This document shows positions 1 to 5,432 of a DNA stretch of 7,123 nucleotides, piece after piece. Source of the DNA: Chthoniobacter sp. (GTDB lineage: Bacteria > Verrucomicrobiota > Verrucomicrobiia > Chthoniobacterales > Chthoniobacteraceae); the NCBI GenBank assembly GCA_025352865.1, contig JANXSB010000534.1:1-7123 (forward strand). The letters run 5' to 3'. Numbering within the stretch: the stretch's first letter is position 1; every line of letters starts with the position of its first letter. Both the position numbers and the translations under genes were made by a program. Below the pieces are notes generated by a model that was not told the origin of the DNA, did not search any database, and worked only from the letters and a program-made list of their open reading frames with translations.

Positions 1-661
1 TGCCGTTGCCGATGACGAAGTGATAGGCGAGCCCATTGGGCATGCCGCGGACGTGGAGGTGGTAGTAGTCGAAAGCCTTCGCGTTGCCCTGCCGGGTGCC
101 GCTGTTGTGGACGACGATGTAGCGCCAGCGGCGGGCGAGGACGGGGGCGTGGTCGATCTCGGCCCGCACGGATTTGCTGAGATATTTCCAATGCTCAAAC
201 CAGCCGACCGGCGGCGCGGGTTGAAAGCCGTGCTGCTGCTCGAAACCGTTCTTCTCGATGGTGACCGGCGCGCTGGGAACTGGCTTGGGCACAGGCGTGG
301 CGGGTATCGGGGTCACGGGGACCGGCGTAGCCGGCGGCGGTGTGGCGGGATGCGGCCGCGGAGTTTCCGGCTCGGGCTTCGGCTTGGGTTTGGGCGTGGC
401 TTCGGGCTCGGGTTTTGGTTTCGGCTTGGGCGTGGTTTCCGGTTTGGGTTTCGGCGTGGCCTCGGGTTCGGGCGTCGTGGGACGCGCGGGTTTCGGTTTC
501 GGTTTCGGCACCGATTCGGGCGCGGGCGTCATCGGGACGGTGTGCATTTCCTCGCGGGCTTTTAGGAACTGCCGCTTCTTTTCCTCGTCGCTCAGTTCGG
601 CGCGCAGGGCTGTCCCTAGCAGGATCCAGAGGGCGAGCAGCGGGACGAAAATGGGACGCAC
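1..661 (-). CDS. Secreted N-acetylmuramoyl-L-alanine amidase (Amidase_2/PGRP fold), C-terminus cut by window edge
   Basis: The reading frame is open from the GTG at 661-659 to the window edge, giving 220 visible residues. Residues 1-21 look like a signal peptide (VRPIFVPLLALWILLGTALRA, cleavage before Glu). A charged stretch follows (ELSDEEKKRQFLKAREE), then a linker at about 43-133 built from Pro-Lys, Pro-Glu and Ala-Thr-Pro units. From about residue 178 the sequence matches the start of an Amidase_2 (type 2 amidase/PGRP) domain. WRYIVVHNSGT carries the likely first zinc ligand, His185. GMPNGLAYHFVIGNG carries Tyr213, which aligns with the catalytic-site tyrosine of T7 lysozyme-type amidases. 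The remaining zinc ligands lie outside the window. The family cleaves the bond between muramic acid and the stem peptide; the long linker suggests the domain is tethered or reaches through the wall. I prefer GTG 661 over the in-frame TTG at 697 because that TTG sits in a good -35 box. The gene is divergent from the membrane-protein gene. Confidence 0.85.
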   Translation of the reverse strand, partial: MRPIFVPLLALWILLGTALRAELSDEEKKRQFLKAREEMHTVPMTPAPESVPKPKPKPARPTTPEPEATPKPKPETTPKPKPKPEPEATPKPKPKPEPETPRPHPATPPPATPVPVTPIPATPVPKPVPSAPVTIEKNGFEQQHGFQPAPPVGWFEHWKYLSKSVRAEIDHAPVLARRWRYIVVHNSGTRQGNAKAFDYYHLHVRGMPNGLAYHFVIGNG

Positions 662-668
662 GCGGCGG

Positions 669-697
669 ATGCTAGACAGCCGTGCGGAGGCATTCAA
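669..697 (-). promoter_or_regulatory. Sigma70-like promoter of the amidase gene, leaderless layout
   Basis: On the minus strand, TTGAAT (697-692) and TAGCAT (674-669) are separated by exactly 17 bases. Each hexamer matches four of six consensus positions. The GTG start at 661 begins after only seven further bases (CCGCCGC), so transcription would begin at or next to the start codon. No Shine-Dalgarno sequence is visible. Promoter identity is inferred from sequence only. Confidence 0.5.
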
Positions 698-736
698 GCG
701 GGGCGCGCGGAAAGTGCGCGCGGGACGCGAAGCGGC

Positions 737-764
737 TTGGAATCAGGACGGCGGGCGCTATCTT
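737..764 (+). promoter_or_regulatory. Sigma70-like promoter of the membrane-protein/trpF pair, leaderless layout
   Basis: TTGGAA (737-742) and TATCTT (759-764) are separated by 16 bases, and each matches four of six consensus positions. The ATG at 771 follows six bases later (CGCGGC). There is no Shine-Dalgarno match between them. The layout is the same as in front of the divergent amidase gene, and the two promoters lie back to back in a 109-bp intergenic region. Confidence 0.45.
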
Positions 765-770
765 CGCGGC

Positions 771-1178
771 ATGAAACCGTTTCTCATCCGTTGGTTTTGC
801 ACGACGATCGCGGTGGCCGTGGCGGTGAAGCTGACCGGCATGTCCGCGGAAAGCGTGACCTCGCTGGTCTGCACGGCGCTGTTTCTCGGGATCATCAATG
901 CCTTCATCCGCCCGGTGCTGCTGCTGCTGAGTCTGCCGTTCATTTTGGTGACGCTCGGCTTTTTCATCCTCGTGGTGAATGCGCTCATGCTCTGGTTCGC
1001 GGGCGGCATCGTGCCGGGCTTTCACGTCGGCGGATTTTGGAATGCGTTCTTTGGCTCGATCGTCGTGAGCATCGTGAGCTGGGCGCTGAGCGCGGTCTTC
1101 AAGGACAGCGAGGGGCACTACCAGATCCTCACGCACCACGGGCAAATCAAGCAGGTGCAGGGGAAAGTGATCGAGTGA
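771..1178 (+). CDS. Four-helix membrane protein, phage holin family IV / YvlD-like
   Basis: The product is 135 residues, starting MKPFLIRWFC. Four hydrophobic segments are visible at about residues 4-20, 28-44, 48-77 and 86-110, with a short polar C-terminal tail (from KDSEGHYQ). The core NAFIRPVLLLLSLPF, then a Thr-Leu-Gly segment, then the re-entrant GGIVPGFHVGGFWNAFFGS, is the recognisable pattern of the family annotated as 'phage holin family protein' (Mycobacterial 4 TMS phage holin, superfamily IV; YvlD in Bacillus). Members are widespread chromosomal inner-membrane proteins of unknown biochemical role, so the holin name should not be read as evidence for lysis. A longer in-frame extension upstream exists but would be Gly/Val-rich low-complexity translation antisense to the amidase gene; ATG 771 gives the normal family length. 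The stop codon overlaps the start of trpF (GTGA), indicating one transcript and translational coupling. Confidence 0.85.
   Translation: MKPFLIRWFCTTIAVAVAVKLTGMSAESVTSLVCTALFLGIINAFIRPVLLLLSLPFILVTLGFFILVVNALMLWFAGGIVPGFHVGGFWNAFFGSIVVSIVSWALSAVFKDSEGHYQILTHHGQIKQVQGKVIE
1159..1164 (+). promoter_or_regulatory. Shine-Dalgarno site of trpF
   Basis: AGGGGA lies ten bases before the overlapping GTG start at 1175, inside the 3' end of the upstream gene. It supports this start over the downstream GTG codons. It is also the only clear Shine-Dalgarno match I see among the gene starts here; the presumed first genes of transcripts lack one. Confidence 0.5.
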
Positions 1179-1831
1179 GCGCACACGAAAAGCCCGTGCG
1201 CGTGCGGGTGAAAATCTGCGGCATCACGAATCGCGACGACGCGCTTGCGGCCATCGCGTTCGGGGCGGATGCGCTTGGCTTCAATCTGTTTCCGGGCTCG
1301 AAGCGTTTCCTCGAGATCGACCGCGAAGCCGTGTGGATGCAGGCGCTCCCGCCATTCGTCATGCGCGTGGCGGTGCTCGTGAATCTGCCGCTCGACGCCG
1401 CGCGCCGCATCGCCGCGCGCCCGGAGATCGACATGGTGCAATTTCACGGCGACGAGGACGCGGCGTACTGCGCGGAGTTCGCGCGGCTCGGGCGGCCTTT
1501 TGTGAAAGCGCTGCGCCTGCGCGATGCGGCGTCGGTGGAAACGGCGGATCGTTTTTCCACGCACAACGTCCTGCTCGACGCGCAGGCTGGCGCGGCTTTC
1601 GGCGGGACGGGCACGCTCATCGACCTGGCGCTTGCGGCGGAATGCGTGCGACGGCATCCGGCGCTGCGGATCATTCTCGCGGGTGGCCTGAAGCCGGAGA
1701 ACGTCGGCGCGGCGGTGCGGGCGGTGCAGCCGTACGCGGTCGATGTGGCGAGCGGGGTGGAAGCCGACGGCGATGCGCGGCGAAAGAGCGCGGAGCGGAT
1801 GGCGCGGTTTTTTGCGGCGATTCGCGACTAG
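1175..1831 (+). CDS. trpF: Phosphoribosylanthranilate isomerase
   Basis: This is the cytosolic enzyme of tryptophan synthesis that converts N-(5-phosphoribosyl)anthranilate to the carboxyphenylamino-deoxyribulose phosphate used by TrpC. It has 218 residues, near the usual 200-210 for this (beta/alpha)8 barrel. Visible motifs in order: VKICGIT with the catalytic Cys15, GADALGFNLFPGSKRF, MVQFHGDE, LLDA with the catalytic Asp135 followed by FGGTGTLID, then ILAGGLKPENV and VDVASGVE, which form the phosphate-binding end. The GTG at 1175 overlaps the upstream stop by four bases and has an AGGGGA ribosome-binding motif ten bases upstream (1159-1164). The alternative GTG codons at 1196, 1202 and 1208 would trim only a short N-terminal extension before the first strand. 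No other trp gene is present in the window, so the gene is detached from a trp operon. The pairing with a membrane protein gene has no obvious functional logic. Confidence 0.95.
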   Translation: MSAHEKPVRVRVKICGITNRDDALAAIAFGADALGFNLFPGSKRFLEIDREAVWMQALPPFVMRVAVLVNLPLDAARRIAARPEIDMVQFHGDEDAAYCAEFARLGRPFVKALRLRDAASVETADRFSTHNVLLDAQAGAAFGGTGTLIDLALAAECVRRHPALRIILAGGLKPENVGAAVRAVQPYAVDVASGVEADGDARRKSAERMARFFAAIRD

Positions 1832-2018
1832 CGGAAAAGGCGCGTTTTTTCACAGAGAAGGTGCCGCCAAGGCGTCCGCTGGAATTCTCATCCGGTGGAA
1901 ATGAGAGAGGCTTTCATCTCATTCGCGAGATTTAACTCTCATTTTTCAACCCATGACTCTCATGGCCTGAGGGCTGCTTTATCGAGCCTCAAACCTCGAA
2001 CTAGAAACATCCACTCCC
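1832..2018 (+). other. Gene-free region between trpF and the secretin gene, with phased TCTCAT repeats
   Basis: No credible gene is seen in this stretch. It is AT-richer than its surroundings. TCTCAT occurs in direct orientation at 1886-1891, 1917-1922, 1937-1942 and 1958-1963. The last two belong to an exact eight-base repeat, ACTCTCAT, at 1935 and 1956. The reverse complement ATGAGA lies at 1901-1906. Start-to-start spacings are 31, 20 and 21 bases, near whole helical turns. ATGAGA can pair with either the repeat before it (6-bp stem, 9-base loop) or the one after it (AATGAGA/TCTCATT, 7-bp stem, 10-base loop). These could be operator sites for the secretin gene or alternative leader hairpins. 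A weak promoter candidate, TTTATC (1978-1983) with an 18-base spacer to TAGAAA (2002-2007), lies just before the secretin ATG. It is not strong enough for a separate call. Confidence 0.5.
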
Positions 2019-3863
2019 ATGGCCAAACTTCATTCCACTCTTTGCATCTTCGCCGCTCTTTCCGTGAGCTCCGTCCTCGCGCAGACTCCCGCCGCCAAAC
2101 CCGCCGCCGTCCCCGCGCCGATCGAGCCGCCGATCCAAGTGCCCGCGACGCAGCAGGCCATTCCGCCCGCCGTGGGTGGAGCGACGGCGATCGACCCCAC
2201 AGTTCCCGGCGGACTCCCGCCCGCGACCGCGCCGACGGCCAGCTCGCCCAATGCGGTGAAGACCGTCGAGTTTCAAGGCGACGAAATCGGCCTCGTCCTG
2301 CGCACCCTCGCGCGGCAGGCGAATATGAACATCGTCGTCAGCGATGCTGTGGCGACGACCGGCGGCACGGTGAACATGCGGATTGTGGATAAGACGCCGA
2401 AGGAGGCCATCGAAACCATCGTCACCGCCAAGGGCCTGATCATGGACGAGCAGAAGGGCGTCTATTTCATCAAGACCGCCGCGGAGAAGGCCAAAGAGCC
2501 GACCGAAAGTGGGAGCTACACCTTCAGCTACGCCACCGCCGAGAAGACCCTGGCGCTCCTCCAGGGCCAGCTCCAGAGCGCGGTGCCGCCGCAGTTCGAC
2601 CAGCGTACGAATACGATCTACTACCGCGAAAACCGCTCGAACCTCGATAAGATCAAACTTTTCCTCGAGACCATCGACCGTCCGACCAAGCAGGTGATGA
2701 TCGAGGCCCGCCTCGTCGAAGTCACCGCCAACCCGCGCCAGAGCTACGGCATCAACTGGGCCGGCGTCGTCGGCAGTTCCGGCACCCCGCAGACCATCAA
2801 ATACGGCGGCTCCACCATCGCCACCCAGACCGTCGCCAATGCCCAGAGCGTCACCAATACCGTCGTCAACGGCGTGCCGACGCAGACCACGACGCCGCTC
2901 CTCGATGCCAATGGCATTCAGATCCAGGGCAAGCAAATTGGCGCGCTGCCCGCCGCGCTGATCAGCAACGGAAAACTTGACGGCCAGGACTTTCTCTTTC
3001 ACGGAACCAACGGTGCCGGCGGAGCCATCGGCGACGCCCTCGGCAGCCAGCTCGCCATCCTGAGCGTGCCGGCCATGTCCCTCACGATGCGCCTTTTGAA
3101 TGAAGACGCCGACGCCGAGTTTCTCGCCCATCCCCGGATCGTAACCTCGAACAATCTCAAGGCCACAATCAAGATCACCCGCGCCCAGCCGGTGCCGCAG
3201 CTCAACTTCAACGAGCAGACCGCGCAGGCCGTCTTCAGCGGCTTTCAGGACAAAGAGTTTGGCAACACGCTCGAAGTCACGCCCTCGATCAACAAGGACG
3301 GCTACATCTCGATGCAGGTGAAGCCCGAGATCAGCAACAAAGTCGCCGACGCCACCTTCGCCTTCGGCGGCGCGACCGTCACCAGCCCCGTCATCGACAA
3401 GCGCACGCTCGATTCGAACGTCCTCATCCACACCGGCGACACCCTCGCCATCGGCGGCCTCCTCCAAGACGAGCAGACCAAAGGCCGCACCAAGGTTCCG
3501 ATGCTCGGCGACATCCCGATTCTCGGCTACCTGTTCCAGGAAAAACTCACGCAGCGCAACAAGCGCAACCTGCTCATCTTCGTCACGCCGACCATCATCG
3601 AGCAGGGCTACGGCACCGGCCTCGAAGATCAGGTCTCCGGCCTCAACCACAGCGGCGAGGAATACGCCGACCCCAACGGCTGGCGCAACAACGCCAAGGG
3701 CTCCCACCGCCTCGTGCCCACCTCGAACCGGCAACTCGCCGCCGACTATCCGAAACCCGGCGTCGCGCCCGCTCCGAAAAAAGCTGGTGGCCGCATCAAC
3801 CCGCCCGAGCCCAGCTCCGAGGTCGTGGTGAAGAAAGTGACCACCCGCGTCTCGCCGCACTAA
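2019..3863 (+). CDS. Outer-membrane secretin, PilQ/GspD-like
   Basis: The product has 614 residues. Secretins form multimeric outer-membrane gates for type IV pili or type II secretion. Residues 1-21 are a signal peptide ending SVLA before Gln22, followed by a Pro/Ala-rich linker to about 79. An N0/STN-like domain spans about 80-152 (VKTVEFQGDEIGLVLRTLAR). A single N1-type secretin domain spans about 165-225 (TFSYATAEKTLALLQGQL, ending FLETIDRPTKQV). The secretin barrel follows from about 226 (MIEARLVEV) to 527. It contains the family signature at 477-506, including GRTKVPMLGDIPILGYLF, and ends NLLIFVTPTII. Residues about 250-345 are a Thr/Asn/Gln/Gly-rich insertion inside the barrel domain. 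An 87-residue Pro/Lys-rich tail follows the barrel. The single N0-N1 set resembles PilQ more than GspD, but no pilMNOP or gsp genes adjoin it. The ATG at 2019 has no Shine-Dalgarno site. A strong terminator follows, so the gene is probably monocistronic. Confidence 0.93.
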   Translation: MAKLHSTLCIFAALSVSSVLAQTPAAKPAAVPAPIEPPIQVPATQQAIPPAVGGATAIDPTVPGGLPPATAPTASSPNAVKTVEFQGDEIGLVLRTLARQANMNIVVSDAVATTGGTVNMRIVDKTPKEAIETIVTAKGLIMDEQKGVYFIKTAAEKAKEPTESGSYTFSYATAEKTLALLQGQLQSAVPPQFDQRTNTIYYRENRSNLDKIKLFLETIDRPTKQVMIEARLVEVTANPRQSYGINWAGVVGSSGTPQTIKYGGSTIATQTVANAQSVTNTVVNGVPTQTTTPLLDANGIQIQGKQIGALPAALISNGKLDGQDFLFHGTNGAGGAIGDALGSQLAILSVPAMSLTMRLLNEDADAEFLAHPRIVTSNNLKATIKITRAQPVPQLNFNEQTAQAVFSGFQDKEFGNTLEVTPSINKDGYISMQVKPEISNKVADATFAFGGATVTSPVIDKRTLDSNVLIHTGDTLAIGGLLQDEQTKGRTKVPMLGDIPILGYLFQEKLTQRNKRNLLIFVTPTIIEQGYGTGLEDQVSGLNHSGEEYADPNGWRNNAKGSHRLVPTSNRQLAADYPKPGVAPAPKKAGGRINPPEPSSEVVVKKVTTRVSPH

Positions 3864-3887
3864 ACGCCGCTCCCGACAACCCCGCAG

Positions 3888-3921
3888 ACGCCGGCCAGCA
3901 ATGGCCGGCGTTTTGTTTTTT
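3888..3921 (+). terminator. Rho-independent terminator after the secretin gene
   Basis: ACGCCGGCCA (3888-3897) and TGGCCGGCGT (3902-3911) form a perfect ten-base-pair GC-rich stem closed by a GCAA tetraloop of the GNRA class. The stem is followed by a T-rich run (3911-3921) broken only by one G. It lies 25 bases after the secretin stop and separates it from the peptidase gene. Confidence 0.95.
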
Positions 3922-3943
3922 GAGAGATGAGCAGTACGGAGCC

Positions 3944-3977
3944 GGAAATATTTCCCGCGCTGGAAATCGGGCGCGGG
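3944..3977 (+). promoter_or_regulatory. Candidate operator: perfect 12-bp palindrome plus extra half-site before the peptidase gene
   Basis: GGAAATATTTCC (3944-3955) is a perfect palindrome. One half-site, GGAAAT, recurs at 3962-3967, 18 bases on. The recurrence lies in the loop of a second inverted repeat, CCCGCGC (3954-3960) with GCGCGGG (3971-3977). All of this lies between the secretin terminator and the chosen peptidase ATG at 3996, where an operator would be expected. A possible but weak promoter in the same place is CTGGAA (3960-3965), 18 bases, GAGCAT (3984-3989), then six bases to the ATG. The regulator is unknown. Confidence 0.4.
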
Positions 3978-3995
3978 TTCGCCGAGCATCGGCGC

Positions 3996-4925
3996 ATGTT
4001 GAAAGCTGTCTCCTTCCCGATCTTGTGCGCGCTGCTCGCGGCGCTGGCGTGGAGCGCGGACGCGCCCGCGACGAAAGGCACCGCGCCCGCGGAAAAAGCG
4101 AAGGGCAAACAGCCCGCGCTCGTGGCGCGGGCACCGGTCGTCGGCGAGTCCTTCGATGACCGCGAGGTCGAGCTCTACATCGAGGCCGAGGGGCGGAAGC
4201 TGCTCGCGGGAGAGCGGATCAAGAAGCTGAGTTTTGAGCGGCGCTCGTGCGCGCTGCGGCTCGCGGAGCCGGCGGGGGAAAAGCTCACATGGCCCGAGGT
4301 CGCGGCGCGGGCGGAGGCGGCGACGCTGGTGCTCGGCGAATTCTATCGCGAGGGCAAATCGAAGGAGACGCAGTTCAGCGTCGCGGCGGGCGCATTCGTC
4401 GTCAGCGAAACCGGCGTGTGCGTGACCAGCCAGCATGTGGCCAAGGATCGCGGCTCGCGCGGTTTCGTCGCCATGACCCGCGACGGGCGCGTCTTTCCCG
4501 TGCGTGAAGTGCTCGCCGCCGACCCGCTCAACGACCTCCTCCTTTTCCAACTCGACCTCCCCGCCGACGTGAAGCTGCCCACGCTCGCGCTCGCGCCCGC
4601 GCCCGCGCCCGTCGGCTCACCGATTGTCGTGATGAGCCATCCCGACGACCGCTTTTTCATGCTCACCACCGGCACCGTCGCGAGGCACACAGTCTGGCGG
4701 GCGGCGGGCGGCGACGAGGCGTTCATGACGATCACCGCCGACTTCGCGAAAGGCTCCAGCGGCTGCCCGGTGCTCGACGAGCGCGGCGCAGTCGTGGGTG
4801 TCGTGAACAATACGGAGTCGATTTATTACGACGACGACGGAAAGAAAAAGCAGCTCGACCTCCAGATGGTCGTGAAGAACGCGACGCCGAGCTGGGTCGT
4901 GCGGAAGATGGTCACTAATCCGTGA
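3996..4925 (+). CDS. Exported trypsin-like serine peptidase (S1/HtrA-type fold)
   Basis: The chosen start gives 309 residues and an N-terminal signal peptide (MLKAVSFPILCALLAALAWSA, cleavage near residue 21). A longer frame from 3927 would put 23 charged or polar residues before it and run over the palindrome region, so it is unlikely. An Ala/Lys-rich linker follows, then an unrecognised acidic-basic region at about 45-120. The peptidase domain begins at about 125 (FSVAAGAFVVSETGVCVTSQHV). The catalytic triad appears complete: His147 in TSQHVAKD, Asp180 in DPLNDLLLFQLD, and Ser255 in AKGSSGCPVLDERGAVVGVV, which matches the GxSG(x)P pattern of trypsin-like families. No PDZ domain follows, so it is not a full DegP/HtrA. 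It probably acts in the periplasm or outside the cell; the substrate is unknown. An ALAPAPAP stretch is encoded by a short GCGCCC tandem repeat near 4590-4610. A Cys follows the nucleophile motif (SSGCP). Confidence 0.88.
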   Translation: MLKAVSFPILCALLAALAWSADAPATKGTAPAEKAKGKQPALVARAPVVGESFDDREVELYIEAEGRKLLAGERIKKLSFERRSCALRLAEPAGEKLTWPEVAARAEAATLVLGEFYREGKSKETQFSVAAGAFVVSETGVCVTSQHVAKDRGSRGFVAMTRDGRVFPVREVLAADPLNDLLLFQLDLPADVKLPTLALAPAPAPVGSPIVVMSHPDDRFFMLTTGTVARHTVWRAAGGDEAFMTITADFAKGSSGCPVLDERGAVVGVVNNTESIYYDDDGKKKQLDLQMVVKNATPSWVVRKMVTNP

Positions 4926-4980
4926 GTAGTTGGCTTCGTCGCTTCGCTGAAAGAATGGGTTTCTACCGGGATCTGGCTGT

Positions 4981-5394
4981 ATGAGAAAAGCGATTCCATT
5001 TCTTTTGGTGCTTTCGCTTCTTATAGTTTCCTGCACGTCCACTAATGACATTTCGCACGATGCAAAATTCGGGAATTTGTTAGGGCGTCCAATAACTACG
5101 AAGGTGCCCCTAAAGCTCTATGCAATCGATTACCAGCTAAACAGCTATAGTGATAGGTATGAATTAGGAAGCCGTGTTTCGGGCCAGCCATTGATAGGAG
5201 TTATTCCTGCAGGACACTCGTTACTGTTTGATAAAGCCATCCGAAAAAACATCCCCGGTGCCTCATTTGAGGGCTTAGAAGGCGTTATTAAATATCGAGG
5301 AAAGCTCTATCCTATCAGTTACTTTTTGGGTCTGGCAGACCGAAGCGGTAGTGATATGTGGAAAGGTCTGCATTATGATTTCTTGATCCCATAG
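4981..5394 (+). CDS. Small predicted lipoprotein of unknown function
   Basis: The product is 137 residues. It starts with MRK, a hydrophobic stretch and a clear lipobox, LLIVSC, with Cys18 as the lipidated residue. Thr follows Cys18 instead of Asp, which under the enterobacterial Lol rule would favour the outer membrane; whether the rule holds in this organism is unknown. The mature part has alternating hydrophobic residues and several Gly/Pro turns (VPLKLYAIDYQL, GVIPAGHSLLFDKA, GVIKYRGKLYPISYF), which suggests a small beta-rich domain. I do not recognise a family. Base composition is clearly AT-richer than its neighbours, with codons such as TTA, ATA and AGA that the flanking genes avoid. 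This suggests transfer or weak selection. The 55 bases before the ATG hold no convincing promoter or ribosome-binding site. The gene converges on rarA with a 38-base gap and no visible terminator. Confidence 0.75.
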   Translation: MRKAIPFLLVLSLLIVSCTSTNDISHDAKFGNLLGRPITTKVPLKLYAIDYQLNSYSDRYELGSRVSGQPLIGVIPAGHSLLFDKAIRKNIPGASFEGLEGVIKYRGKLYPISYFLGLADRSGSDMWKGLHYDFLIP

Positions 5395-5432
5395 TGGGTG
5401 CGACACTCGGACGCGCTACTCTGTCGCTTTAC

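Noticed and set aside
420..520. Repetitive GGTTTCGG/GGCTTGGG tract as a DNA repeat or CRISPR-like array
   Set aside because: The units are irregular and correspond to Pro-Lys/Pro-Glu codons of the amidase linker on the minus strand, so they are explained by protein sequence.
695..697. TTG as the amidase start codon
   Set aside because: It would also give a signal peptide, but it lies in the -35 box of a well-spaced promoter whose -10 box precedes GTG 661 by seven bases.
258..770. In-frame upstream extension of the membrane-protein gene
   Set aside because: It is the antisense of the Pro-rich amidase linker, giving Gly/Ser/Val repeats. Family length and promoter position support ATG 771.
1823..1848. 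Terminator after trpF
   Set aside because: Only a four-base CGCG pairing with a long loop precedes the run of six T's, too weak to call.
3927..3995. Upstream ATG start for the serine peptidase
   Set aside because: It adds 23 non-hydrophobic residues before an otherwise standard signal peptide and would bury the palindrome region in coding sequence.
2001..4550. 849-codon open frame on the minus strand opposite the secretin and peptidase genes
   Set aside because: It runs antisense to two well-identified genes and across the terminator. Its product is His/Arg/Gly/Asp-rich low-complexity sequence typical of antisense frames in GC-rich codons.
4582..4612. GCGCCC tandem hexamers in the peptidase gene
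   Set aside because: A short in-frame repeat encoding Ala-Pro; it is an ordinary GC-rich coding microsatellite.
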